Shown here in pieces: positions 20,164 to 31,559 of a DNA stretch of 64,000 nt (position 1 is its first letter; every line of letters begins with the position of its first letter). The position numbers and the translations under genes were made by a program. The notes under the pieces are model-generated. The model had not been told where the DNA came from and made no database searches. It saw nothing but the letters and a program-made list of their open reading frames with translations. This DNA is from Argyresthia goedartella (taxonomy: Eukaryota; Arthropoda; Insecta; Lepidoptera; Argyresthiidae). The DNA lies in NCBI GenBank assembly GCA_949825045.1, contig OX463827.1, positions 1,076,501-1,140,500 of the forward strand, read 5' to 3'.

Positions 20164-21564
20164 TTGTATGACCTTTATGATCAAAAAACCTATAACTTTG
20201 ATCGAAAATTTCATGACTATGTTAAAAAATATTCCAAAACCTTCAAGTTGGTTTGTAGAACTGCAAAAACTTTACACATAAATAGAAAAATACAAAATTC
20301 AAATAATAGAATGAAAACAGTTTGGCAAATAATAAACCGCGAAACTGGCAAAGTTATACCAAGAGACAGTGATTTCTGCCTAAAGATAGGTGATGATGTT
20401 GTTAAATCCAACGCTGATGTTGCTCGAGCTTTTGAAACATTCTTCACCAATGTACCCGTACTCACAACGGACCGTCTAAATTCATCTCCATTTGAAGCAG
20501 AGACTTTATTAAAAAATAACACTAGCGTCAGTAATGTATATTTAAAATTTCATTATGTATATCCCCAGGACATTGTCAAAACGTTTAAATTACTTAACTT
20601 AAAAAATACGGAAGACCTGTGGGGTATATCAGTCAAAGTCATTGATTCAGTAATTCTAGTTATAGCCCCACACTTAGCTTATATATTCAATAAATGTGTT
20701 GACGATGGGGCTTTTCCAGACCTCATGAAACACAGTAAACTTATACCGTTGTTCAAATCGGGAGATAAGGGCGATCCTTCAAATTTCAGACCAATATCTG
20801 TTCTTCCAACACTAAGTAAAATATTTGAAAAGATCATACTCAATCAAATGCTCTCACACTTCAACCGTACAAAACAACTCCACGCTAAACAATATGGTTT
20901 CACTAGGGGTAAATCGACTACGGATGCAGGTATTACCCTTGTATCTCATATTTATTCTGCATGGGAGGCCGCACAGGATGCTATCGGAGTTTTTTGCGAC
21001 CTGTCGAAGGCGTTTGATTGTGTTGATCATAATACGCTATTAATTAAATTAAATCATTACGGAGTTAGAAATAAAGCGTTGGATCTACTAAGATCATACC
21101 TAAGCAATAGAATTCAAAATGCAGAAGTTAACGGCGTAAAATCTGATGGATCGGGTGTTAAAATTGGCGTTCCACAAGGTTCCATATTGGGCCCTTTCTT
21201 ATTCCTGGTATATATTAATGATCTGCCTTTCATGGTGGAGAAATTAACTGACGTAGTGTTGTTTGCTGATGATACTTCAATGGTCTTCAAAATTGAAAGA
21301 CAAAAAGGAGATTTTGATGATGTTAATGGTGTATTGTCTTTAACCTTGAATTGGTTCACAGTTAATAATTTATTGTTAAACGCTGGTAAAACCAAGTGTA
21401 TCAAATTCTCACTTCCAAATGTCAGGCAAGTTGAGACCAGTTTGGTGTTAGACAACAGCACGTTAGAATTGGTAAATGATACGAAGTTTCTTGGAATAAC
21501 CATTGATAGCAAATTGCCATTGATAACCATTGATAACCAGCAAATTGCCATTGATAACCATTGA
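20164..21564 (+). pseudogene. CR1 copy 2 ORF2 fragment, RT domain
   Basis: 466 codons, almost identical to the middle of ORF2 of copy 1: FRPIS, FCDLSKAFDCVDH, GVPQGSILGP and FADD are all present. It ends at a stop in novel sequence made of repeated ATTGATAACC words just before the palindrome. The endonuclease is missing because of 5' truncation, so the copy is dead. Confidence 0.9.
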
Positions 21565-21572
21565 TAACCAGC
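21511..21572 (+). repeat. 31-bp tandem duplication in CR1 copy 2
   Basis: The unit at 21511-21541 (AAATTGCCATTGATAACCATT...) is repeated at 21542-21572 and itself contains two ATTGATAACC words. Copy 1 has a single simple AAATTGCAGTGG here, so the repeats arose in or with this copy. Confidence 0.85.
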
Positions 21573-21615
21573 CAATTTATCTATGTGGGGACCCCACATA
21601 GATAAATTGGCTGGT
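21567..21615. repeat. 49-bp perfect palindrome in CR1 copy 2
   Basis: Arms 21567-21590 and 21592-21615 are exact reverse complements around a central A, through GTGGGGACCCCAC. Only the right arm is native CR1 sequence; the left is an inverted duplicate of it. Confidence 0.92.
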
Positions 21616-22161
21616 AAATTAAGTTCTGCGGCTTACGCTGTTAGGAACATCAGACAAAGCACGGATGTGGCTACATCTAGGCTAGTATATTTTAGTTACT
21701 TTCATAGTGGGATGTCCTATGGTATCTTGTTGTGGGGGAAAGCAGCGGATATTCAAACTATTTTTATTTTACAGAAAAGAGCTATTCGAGCAATTTATAA
21801 TTTAAAACGAACAGACTCCTTAAGAGAGCTTTTTAAAGAAATTGACATACTAACAGTAGCTAGTCAATTTATTTTCGAAAATATAATGTATGTACGCAAG
21901 AACCTTACAACATTTTCCAAACTTAGCGACAGCTGTAATGTTAACCTAAGAAATAATCACAGACTATGTGCGCCCCGTTTTAGACTCGCGAAGGTTAGCA
22001 ATTCTTTCAAGGGTCAGTGCATTCTCTACTACAATAAGATACCTCTGGAGATTTTGAAATTGCCATTTGAGCAATTTAAAAAGCATGTTAAAGCGACTTT
22101 GTCGAAAAAGGGATATTACAATGTTCAAGATTACTTAAATGACAGGACTATATGGGGTTAA
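21583..22161 (+). pseudogene. CR1 copy 2 ORF2 C-terminal fragment
   Basis: 192 codons matching the C-terminal part of copy 1 ORF2 (DKLAGKLSSAAYAVRN, LLWGKAADI, LQKRAIRAIY) and ending at the same stop context (TATGGGGTTAATCTGG). It is in phase with the upstream fragment but separated by the stop at 21564. The apparent ATG start lies inside the palindrome. Confidence 0.88.
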
Positions 22162-22416
22162 TCTGGCTCAACACAGACCTTGCTGATAATAATTTTGTAA
22201 TTATTTATTCCTGCTTATTAATCATAACAATTAAATTTTTCATATTTGTATTAGATAAGCACAACCTATTTTTAAAAGAGATCTAAAAATAAATCTGTGG
22301 GAGTTTCTACGCCCTTCTTCTCCTACAGTGGTCCAATGTAGAGAAGAGGCAAAATATGACGTTTGCTAAGTATATGTAAATATCTACAGTAATAAAGTAC
22401 TTTGACTATTGACTAT

Positions 22417-24545
22417 CCGGATTGCAATTCCGGTAGTAAACTAACTATTCTCCCCCAGATAGCCCGACAGCTGGTTGCAAACCATCCTCTCGATCACTTA
22501 CGACATGCACGGAAGAATACTAATAGGGTGAAGATCTGAAACCAGGGAAGGTGTAGGTGTTTTGGGGAGTGGGGTAACTTTTGCAGTCTTCCAATGGGTC
22601 GGGAATATGTTAGTCAAAATACTTTGGTTAACAATAGCAGTCGTAACATCTAAAGTCCTAGGTAATGTCAATATAATCATGTCTATGTCAATTTCGTCCA
22701 TACATTTTGCCGAAGTCCTAATTTTTGTCAGTATTTTCAGTATCTTGTCAGAAGTTATAGTCTGGAGTGAGAAACATTTGCTCTGTCATGTCTGTGATGT
22801 TCAAATATAAAGATAAAGATATGTATATGTTCGATTTTTGGTCACTATATGTATAGGTAGATGTTATGCTATCTTAATGCTGTGTCGCAAAAATCTGCCA
22901 TGTATGAACAAATATTAAGAAACTATATACATAAGTGATTGAAATTAGAATTAAATGTCACAAGCAAATAAAATAATTTGTTTACAAATTTAATGTGTCC
23001 GCATTATTGAACACATACAAAGATAAACACATATTTTTAAAATTATGTACCTGTCGTTCTTATTTATAAAATTATATTTCTGTCGTCACTGCCATTTCAC
23101 ATTTTCAAAATAGTCAAGGAACTCTTTAATAGAGTATAAGCAATGCTGCATTAGCCAGCTGTGTAATTTATTTTTAAATATATTAAATGGAGATTTTTTT
23201 GTTAAGTTAAGTCTGAAATTGTCACATTTATCCGTCCTGGAATATTCAAAAAATGGTTGTTAATTTCCTCTGTATCAGTAAAGTATGAGGGAAGTTCAAC
23301 ATCACGTTTGTCTGTCAGTATCGTACGCTTGAGATCTTTCCACAAACTTTTGTAGCCAGACGAACAAGAATATATATTTTTTCAAAATAAGCCCGTTTTT
23401 CTCTTTGAAACCACCAGATATTAAAGTTCCTAAATTAAAGTAAGATGTTTATGGGAATCTTGTCGTGATTTCTTATACTTTTTATGTGCATTGTCTCGGA
23501 GTCTCATCAACAAGCGCACGGTATTTGTCAACCACGGTTTTGAAGACTCCCTCAGAGCAATAGTCCTCAGCGGTGCATGCCGGTCAAAAAGCCCCGTTAA
23601 CAAGTTCTTTAAAAAGTCTTAACATCTCGTTCACATTGTCTAGTGATAAAATGCTATCACAGTCCATTATTGTCTAGTATAAGTCTAGTTGCAAATTACT
23701 GTAGTCAATGTCTTTTAATGGTCTGTACGTTATTATTCTGGCGGGTTCAGGTTTTTTTTTTTAGGTCAAATTCAACAGCTATGAAAGCGTGCTCACCGAA
23801 GTCCGTTGTGTGATGAACTTCACTGCCATGACACGGGCGTGAGTGCAAACAAGGTCAATAGAAGTCTCGCTGTTGTCGGTAAAATGTGTCGGCTCGTCAA
23901 TTTATAAAGTCAATCCATTCAAGCAATTTATATAGTGATATCTGGCACTGGTAGAGTTAGTGGAGTTTCTTTTTCCTGTGCGAGATTCAGCCATGAATCA
24001 CTACTTGAAGGAGAAATTTCCTTTTTCAAACTCAAACCATAATCAGTTGTGTACTCATTAGTTTAGTTGATCATATTTGTTTTTTTTTCATGTATATTGA
24101 CTTAAATAAGTGCTTGAATTGTAAAAGTGCATTATTTTGCCTACTTTCAATAAATGATTTGAGTTTTGAATGTACTTAAACATTGTGTCAAGCATTTGTA
24201 GATTGTGCCCTTTCTGTCCGCAAAGTTAACATTAAAGTCGCCAAGACTGCGGACATACTGCGGACGGTACGCAGTACCTACGATGTTTTCTTTTCCACCG
24301 ATATTCACGAGAAACCACATCTGTTCCACGGAAGGCCCGGGGGGGGTGAGGGCAGCTGCGGGCGGTAATACCTTGTGTGCCTCCCATAAAAACCGACACC
24401 TCCGCTGCGCGTACGCATACTAGCGGGTCTCGGTACATGGGATAATGTGTAGCCTGCAATTTTTAGAGCTCACTCATCTCGATGATCCCGCAGCCAGGTT
24501 TCATTTACAACTACTAAATCAGCCGACAAGTTATGCATAGTGACT
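22417..24545 (-). pseudogene. LINE-B ORF2, endonuclease, linker and RT N-terminal part
   Basis: Read 5' to 3' from 24545: LVVVNETWLRDHR (APE endonuclease, catalytic Glu), GTAYRPQ and LGDFNVN near 24250, DEPTHFTDNSETSIDLVCT near 23900, a linker with RHAPLRTIALRESSKPWLT near 23570, FPTHWKTAKVTPLPK and ISILP near 22550, then VCNQLSGYLGENS just before the CR1 insertion. Stops and frame changes are common. DR1 (24000-24175) and possibly other debris (about 22805-23100) interrupt it. It is the oldest layer of the nest. Confidence 0.75.
24000..24175 (-). repeat. Dispersed repeat DR1, copy 2, inside LINE-B
   Basis: Reverse complement of the repeat at 2757-2957 (see shared words there). It lies between the GDFNVN-containing and the DEPTHF-containing parts of the LINE-B endonuclease, so it inserted after LINE-B. 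Confidence 0.6.
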
Positions 24546-24614
24546 GTAAATTCGACGCGACGCGTGCCGAGTAGTCCAACTTTAATTCGGGGTAAGTACT
24601 TGTATGACACATTG

Positions 24615-24690
24615 AATTTTGGGAAGGGGGGCATGTAGGGGGGGAGGGTGGGGGATGGGAGTTCCCCCCACCTACCCCCCCTTTTAGGAA
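24615..24690. repeat. G-run/C-run low-complexity block
   Basis: Several runs of five to eight G (24626-24656) are followed by C runs (24664-24681). The G part fits a G-quadruplex pattern, and the G and C runs could alternatively pair with each other. It is followed near 24790 by the CGCTCCGCTCCGCTTCGC motif shared in reverse with 2660-2690. Confidence 0.6.
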
Positions 24691-24849
24691 ACTATTAGTT
24701 TTTATGTTATGGAGGTCCAAAGATTGAAGAAAATGCCTACATTTTTTGGATTTCGAGGGAGTTGGAGGAGGGGTTACCAAGAGTAGGGGACGCCTCGCTC
24801 CGCTCCGCTTCGCTCTGGCTCCCGGGTCTGCTGTAACGTGGGAACCTAA

Positions 24850-27800
24850 CAAACCTATCTTTAGTTTTTAAACAGGAAGTGACCTAAAGCAACCAATTTG
24901 GTTCTGATAAACTCCATAAAATAGTTAGTAAGTAAACAAAGCCAAAGTCGTCAAGAGAATCACGGATAAAACGAGAGCGCAACAGAAAATTCACGAAACA
25001 CGGTAGGAAACGGAATGAAATAAGCAAGTCATTATGTCAGAAAATACAAAATGGCTGACGCAAATTTCTACCATTACAACAAAATCTTGTAATTTGTACT
25101 AAAATCATGTACCAATATCCAATGTAGGAGCTTTTGTGTTTGACATTTGTCGTTCCGAGATTGGCCAAGTTGTAAAAATCGCGTAAACATATTTTATAAT
25201 TAAAGTGATGATTTTATAATGATGTTTCCTAAATCAGAAAATGGTATCAGAGGATAGCTAAGGACCCCACCTAACCACCTAAGTACTCCAATCTTCAAAT
25301 TTCAATGTGCCCAACCCTTAATTCTCAATGCCCTTTTATTAACCCTCTCCGAATGGACAGTCTCTCGGCGCGGCTCACGGGCACCGGGCACCGGGCGGGA
25401 GGCAAGAGGTTGCGTAATTAAAAGAAAACTTCCACGCGAGTAACCCGGCTCGGTGCCGCGAGAGGGAGACGGGGTGGGAGAGCGGGATGTGGGGGGGGGG
25501 GGGAGGAACAGACGGAGTATCTTTCACGATTTATTTATTCACTGTGAAATCAGCGTCGCGGAATGATGAGCGAGCGCTGCTTCGAGAGGTCATCTCCGGT
25601 TTGGATCGGAGGTCGCGAGTCTTTGGCTCGGGAGTCGGCTAAAGCTGGTCACTTGCGGAGTTTTAATCTCCACTGCTTCGGCTTTTGATTCCCATTAGCG
25701 TGTTTCTGAAAGCTCGCCCTGAATTTCATAAATAAATCGGAGACTTCGATGTTTCCTTTAGAAAGTTTAAAGTAAAGTATCTTAGCTACCGTTTTATATA
25801 ATATACTTAGAGGCTCTTGCTAGTTATTACATAAACAGTAGTCAGTAAACAAATGCGCAAAGTATTATTAAAGTTATTTGTTGCCTAAAACAATATTACC
25901 GATTATTTCTTCTGACATATGTTTTATGAGGCCTTTCCTCATTTTATCTCGAAACAAATCCATCTCCTACTTATTTAAGTATATCTAAGTCTTGTTAAGT
26001 ATTCTGAGATTGTTGAAGCTTTTTGGATTTTTCTACGCACCTTAGTATTCGTATTAGTCTTCTGTTAAGCAAATTTTAGACAGATTTATTTACAACGCTT
26101 CTCAGGAGAATCGACTACGGATGGAAGGAAATATTTCCTTCCATTCCATCCTCAAAACTCTAGGTACTCCTTAAATGAAATAGTCTACTGGGAATGTTAC
26201 TTAATTGGACAATTAGGTTGCTTGGTTGTAATGTACAGGAATATTCGTAAATTTTGCCGCTATTTGATACAATAAATGCATGCAAAAGCATTTAAGATTC
26301 AAAGACATAAATATTGGTGCTTACTTATGAAATTGGAGAAACTTTCTTACAGAGTCAGGAGTATAATATAATATAATTCGTGGTATTTAATAGCTATTTC
26401 CCTTTTTCTATTGTTTAGAAGTTAATTTCAAAGTTGTACATATTAATATAAAATTTTATTTTTATATTCAGGTTGATAACTAAAATTTAATATTCAAAAT
26501 CAGTTCTTTCTAAATTTTATCCCTTTTCATGATAAAATTCGTACTATTTTTTCACAGCGGACGCTTTTCAAAAATAAAATAAAATTAGCTGTAAGCTAAA
26601 TGCTGTCTCATTCATACTCGCAAAGTTTTATAAAATTAGGAATTGTCATTCCTGAAAATAAAAAAATAAAAGTACTGATAATTGAGTTTTTTTTAATGTA
26701 TACAAAACGATCAACTCACATTGACCCACCACGGGGCAAAGGACTTATCCCTACATCGTAAATCCGCCAATACGATACTGTCGACTTGATGATAGAAATA
26801 ATTGGACCATACAAAGAATTTTAATGAATAAGCGCGGATTAAATTGTAAGATCACATTCATTGGGGACACCCGATAAGTGCTCATTTCATTTTAAAAGAC
26901 ACTGCCGAAAAACAGGAGTGTGCAGGTTTTTTTTAAATGGGTAAAACAATACAAGTTGTTTCCCGAAAATAATTGTAATTGTTTCTAAAAGTATACTAAT
27001 AATAATTAATTTTATTTATTTAAGTATTGGTTGGAGTACTTGCATTATGGGACTTGTATTATACTCATAGTAAAACATAACAAAAGACGTAATTATATGT
27101 GACTACTACCATAACTAGGCTCACAGGTAGCCTGTATTTATGGTAAGTAGGCCCGTGCCTCTTACGAGGATCGTAGACAGTGGTTAGGTGGTGTCATGTT
27201 CTAAGCAGTAATGAGTTACTGGTGATGTAAAGCAATAAAATGATCCAACAACGTGGCGAATAAATTTAAATACGTACATTAATTTTCTTATAAGTGAGAA
27301 CATAAATAAGTCTACACTTCATTAGGAATATCTAATAAATAACATATGTGGCGCAGGATAGATAATTGTGGTTGCAACATGTGGAGACCTTTGCCTAGCA
27401 ATGGGAACCTAACAGCTAAAAAACAAAAACATATTATAGTACTTTGCATAGAGCCTGTGTAGGAGTATTTATAGGTAATCCACAATACTCTATTTTCCTA
27501 TGACCGTAATTAAGTTAAGTACCAACATCTATTACCAACAATGATTACCCGTCTTACACTTAGTAGCGTCACGTCAAACACACGAGGGTGGAAGATCGGC
27601 CACACATTCACACACATCTACAACTTGCCCACGTTTTGTCGTACTCTCGGGAAATATGCCACTACTTGATGTGTCTAGGTAGAAGTTTTAAGTAATGAGG
27701 GCTGGATAACTCTACACATGAAGCTTTTGTCGTCGCTTATTTTGGACAGAGATTTTGCTAAACTGGTGATTCCATTACCAGAGAATCGATTATTTGACCC

Positions 27801-27927
27801 TAATAATTAATATATAAATAGATAGAGACACAAGATAAAACAGAACACAAAAAATACTACAAGAAGTCATAAAATGGAAACATTAAAGAATAAAAACAAA
27901 AAGAATAAATGCATAAATTTATAAAAT
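24850..27927. other. Long stretch without recognised genes
   Basis: Mostly AT-rich. A GC-richer island at about 25360-25720 contains a G13 run (25491-25503). A perfect 24-bp palindrome, ATGGAAGGAAAT/ATTTCCTTCCAT, is at 26121-26144. Around 27350-27412, GTGGCGCAGGATAG and GACCTTTGCCTAGCAATGGGA resemble a degraded LINE or SINE 3' end of a kind I associate with moth genomes. No open frame has family features. Confidence 0.45.
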
Positions 27928-28570
27928 ATCAAAATCAAAATTTCTTTATTTTCTCTAAATAAATATTTATAGAACATCATTATTTGCCCCTTCTCCTCCT
28001 CTCTCCGCTCCCACAGTGTTCTAATGTAGGAACACTGTGGGAGAAGTAGGACGAACTACAGATAGATTTTAAGATCTCTTTTAAAAATAAGTTTAACAAA
28101 TAACAAATATTACATATTAATAATTATAATGAATAGGCAGGAATAAATAATTACAAAATTATTAACAACAAGTTCTGTATTGAGTTATATTAACCCCATA
28201 TAGTCCAGTCGTGTAATATTGCGATGTCCCTTTTTAGATAAAGTAGTTTTACATAGTTTTTAAATTGCACTAATGGCAATTTCAAAACCTCCAAAGGTAT
28301 CCTGTTGGAATAGGGAATGCATTGACCCTTGAAATAATTGCTAACTTTTGCGAGTCTAAACCGTAGTAAAAAGTCAATAATCATTTCTTAGGTTGACATT
28401 ACAGCTCTCGCTAATTCTAGAATAATTTGAACGATATTTGCGCACATACTTACTTTACATTTTCAAAAATACATTGACTTGCTGCAGTTAGTATGTCAAT
28501 TTCATTAAATAGTTCTCTCAGGGAGTCTGTTATAGCTCTTTTCTGTAACATTAAAATTGTTTAATTATCC
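27928..28570 (-). mobile_element. Decayed CR1-like LINE 3' fragment
   Basis: The minus strand gives the C-terminal part of ORF2 (FRLAKVSNYFKGQCI and IPLEVLKLPLVQFK, stop near 28190), a 3' UTR with the CCCACAGTG...CTAATGTAG box shared with copies 1-3, and a (CAAAAT) tail. Divergence and a deletion around 28375 show it is older than copies 1-3. Confidence 0.8.
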
Positions 28571-28674
28571 TTTCTGTTTCTGTCTTTCCTTTGCTGTTTT
28601 AGGTACAATTGTGCCCACTTTTAGTACTTTTTAATGTTTATTATTATTTCCCTTATTACTGGCTGACTTAACAC

Positions 28675-28962
28675 AGTATTATTATCTAAAATTCAGTAGT
28701 ACCAGTATGACTATCTATTTGATGCTGAGTGTTCATGGTTCAAAAGGCAAGTCGGAGTTACTTATTTATTTGGTAGGAACTAATATGTCCTTCCGTATGC
28801 ATGAAATATTGACGTAATGTGTGAATTGATTTTGTAGGTGGTAGATGATTCGTTGAATTATTATTAGATAGTTACCTACCATGATCTGTGATTCTGTATG
28901 AAGAAGGGTAATGCATGTTTTAATTAGGTATAATAGAAAAGTAGTTTAATTTAATAAAGATA
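28675..28962 (+). repeat. Left arm of a long inverted repeat
   Basis: Reverse complement of 30363-30650 at an estimated 80-90% identity by eye. Shared blocks include ATTCAGTAGTACCAGTA, GAGTGTTCATGGTT, TTATTTGGTAGGAA, GATTCGTTGAATTATTATTA and GAAGGGTAATGC. It is non-coding. The arms could be terminal inverted repeats of one element of about 2 kb or two opposed insertions. Confidence 0.85.
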
Positions 28963-29400
28963 AAGATAAAGATAAAGATAAAGACTTTTATTTGCGATAG
29001 ATATGGTTATACAAAGGTGGTACTATATAGTTTCAGTCAGATACACACATCCAGCTAATTAAATTATAGCATGCAAAATAATTATGACATAGAGCCACAC
29101 AATTTTAAATAGTAGGTAACAAATTAGTCAAAGTTTACAATTGACACAAATTTTAACATTATGTACTAGGAATTCCTTAATCGAGTAGAAAACATGTTGC
29201 ATTAACCAATATCTTATAACTTTTTAAAATTTCTGTTTGTTACTTATAATTTGGTGGTGACTTGGTAATTTGTTCCAAATTGTTGTGCACATAGCGTAGC
29301 AGTTTTTTGTAAATCTTGCACTTTTTGGGATCACATCAAGGGTAAGTTTTTTAGGTTTCCTTAGACTCCTATACCTAATACCTACATATGTAAAATATTC
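28958..29400 (-). mobile_element. LINE 3'-end fragment with (AAAGAT)n tail
   Basis: Begins with four to five AAAGAT/TAAAGA units and ACTTTTATTTGCG, the form of a minus-strand LINE 3' terminus. The part at 29155-29230 resembles 23095-23165 inside the LINE-B region (TTCCTTAATCGAGTA, TGCATTA), so both may be debris of the same family. No coding part is recognised. Confidence 0.45.
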
Positions 29401-29667
29401 TCGTTAGTAAGTAAGAAACAAATGCACTGTTTAAGATCAAAGGAATATATTTCCATACTATAGAACAGAAAACAATGAATATACAATATTGTGCAAGCTA
29501 CGCGCCCACTCCGGCTGTAAGGCGATGACAACTTCACGTTTGACAGCCAAGGATGTAACATTTGTCTAACGGACTATCGATGTGGTGAAACAATCGATTC
29601 GATCGAACTGACTGGAGCAATATTTAGTTTTAAGAATATGAATTCTTACCAGTAGATAGATATATTT

Positions 29668-29822
29668 AAACATTAAACATAAACATTTATATTCAGGTAC
29701 AAATATTGCTTCTCACACACCAAGACCTGGTTTTTTTTCTCTATCCCTAGCCGGGGATCGGACCCGGGACCACTCGCATGGTAGGCAGAGCAAAAACTGC
29801 AGCGCCACAGATGTCGTCATTA
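29668..29822 (-). mobile_element. SINE-B copy (tRNA-derived), minus strand
   Basis: The minus strand has a tRNA-like head with TGGCGCTGCAG, then GGTCCCGGGTCCGATCC (near box B) and a body resembling the SINE copies at 38006-38290 and 53060-53270 (CCAGGTCTTGG, AATGTTTATG). Diverged and partly deleted. Confidence 0.7.
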
Positions 29823-30362
29823 AATAATTGGTGGCTAGGTTCCAACATTGTTTGTCACGTGTCTATTGATTTGGTGGCTTTCTATGAGGAAGTGAGAGTT
29901 TGTAGACTGCCTACCAGTATGATTCATCAGCTTACGATTCATAGGGTCAGCTAGCAAATCCTGTACTTACTCTACTGCACCCTGGGTCGAGAGAGGGCAT
30001 CTGCGACTACGCAACCACTTATGCGCTAAAAAATTCTCCTGCGAAGTTGACTGCTTCAAACATTGGACTCCGATGACGTAAAGTCCCGTGGCGATGGGCT
30101 AAAGCAGAGAGGTTCGGATTGATGCAAACCGGGCTTTGTCTGAGGCTTGCACGTGGGCGGCGGCTCCGGGGGTGATCCCAGAATGCTGTGGTCGCTTTCG
30201 CTCTGCACTGGGTGTGACAAAAAGGGTTCGGCAGTACCTGGAGCAACAGAGCAGCCCTATTGAGGGACTACACTGCCTTCCTTGCTCAGCCTTGGAGGGG
30301 GCTAGAAAAGATGTTTAATATTTAAATTTATATATCTACCTACTAACGGAAATATTTCACAT
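29823..30362. other. GC-richer non-coding segment
   Basis: Between SINE-B and the right inverted arm lies a segment whose 30000-30310 part is GC-richer (GTGGGCGGCGGCTCCGGGGG near 30155). Short frames on both strands overlap and match nothing I recognise. It would be the interior of a roughly 2-kb element if the 288-bp arms are its ends. Confidence 0.35.
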
Positions 30363-30650
30363 ATGTAGGTATTAAATTAAAGTACTTTCCTATTATACCA
30401 AATTAAAACATCGCATTACCCTTCTCCAAATGGAATCACAGAATATGATAGGTACCTATCTAATAATAATTCAACGAATCATTACCTACAAAAACAATTC
30501 AAACATTACGTCCATATTTCATGTATACAGATGGACAGATTAATTCCTACCAAATAAATAGGTAGATCCAACTTGCCTTTTAAACCATGAACACTCAACA
30601 TCAAATCGTTAGTCTTACTGGTACTACTGAATTCTAGATAATACGTAATA
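30363..30650 (-). repeat. Right arm of a long inverted repeat
   Basis: Pairs with 28675-28962 (see that entry). It begins after TATGTAGGTATTAAATT and ends at GAATTCTAGATAATACG. Confidence 0.85.
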
Positions 30651-30782
30651 AAATATAAATTAAAACTAAAAATTGCTTGCTCCAACCTATAGGGATATCA
30701 GTAACCGCGGCTGCCTCCGCATTTTCTAATTCGTGGTCGAAGCAACAAAAAAAATACTATTAGAACACCAGAAAAACTGGAA

Positions 30783-31110
30783 ATGACATTTGGCGCATGG
30801 AATGTAAGAACGTAAGAACCTTCCTTGACCGCAAAGATAACACCTGTCCTGAATGGAAGACCGCCATTGTAACTCGTGAACTTTCTCACTATATAATATT
30901 TTGAATGTGGCTGCTATCAGCGAAGCACATCTTGCTGTTGAAGGGGATATGGTGGAAACACGGTGTCGGATATACCTTCTTTTGGAAAGGTCACGCTTCC
31001 TCCGAACTGCGACGGTCATGTGTGGGATTCGCGACCAAGAATCGGCTTGTGAAACAGCTCTAAGAAAGAGTATCTGGTGTACATCTCAGACCGAATTACA
31101 ACTTTGCATC
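30783..31110 (+). pseudogene. LINE endonuclease N-terminal fragment
   Basis: Starts MTFGAWNVRT (the Asn-containing first APE motif), then a duplicated GTAAGAAC causes a stop and frame change. FLDRKDNTCPEWKTAIVTREL follows, then NVAAISEAHL, in which the EAHL position matches the catalytic SET/SEAxL motif, and a GYTFFW-like region. This pattern fits RTE-like or related APE LINEs, distinct from CR1 copies 1-3. Only about 110 codons remain. Confidence 0.65.
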
Positions 31111-31289
31111 TTTAATTGGATGATAGTAACTATCTGTATGTAGGCCTATAAATAATTGAGATACATAAAATTATAAATAATAATAATCATATAACATTTG
31201 TAGGTACAGATGGTTTCGAGAGAAAGCGTAGAAGGAAATCAGTGGAAACAGCTTCAGACATCTATCCTTTGAAATGCTAATAAATAATC

Positions 31290-31545
31290 GCTGTCTTAGA
31301 ATTTAAAGCTGGCTATAATCAATTTTGTGACCCGGTGGTGGGAGATAAGTCCAGCATCTCGTAGCCAGATAACTAAAGCTGCCCCTAAAAGCGACGGTCC
31401 TGAGACGCGGAAAGGAGAGACTGCTTGTCGTGCTGCGGTTCGTGTGGTGACTTGAGACTTTCCAGACGAGATTTTCGATAAGAAATTCAGCTCTTAATGA
31501 CACCAAATAAAAGCGCAGCCAGCTGCAGCTCTTGTAACCCAAGAC
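31290..31545 (-). pseudogene. LINE ORF2 C-terminal fragment
   Basis: The minus-strand frame ends with RLRTVAFRGSFSYLATRCW, the same C-terminal block as in LINE-B (TVAFRGRFSFAASSYW). It is a short decayed remnant of a LINE-B-like element. Confidence 0.6.
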
Positions 31546-31559
31546 ATCGAAGCCTCAAG

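Larger units (their letters stand above)
20077..22416 (+). mobile_element. CR1-type LINE, copy 2, 5' truncated, inside LINE-B
   Basis: Close relative of copy 1 in the opposite orientation, starting within the linker between endonuclease and RT and running to the heptamer tail (TTTGACTATTGACTAT) at 22416. It is inserted in the RT coding region of LINE-B. The host sequence resumes at 22417 (CCGGATTGC) with at most one duplicated base, C. The extreme 5' end repeats AGTCAGTGAC (20077 and 20091), a likely trace of template jumping. A palindrome at 21567-21615 interrupts ORF2. Confidence 0.9.
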
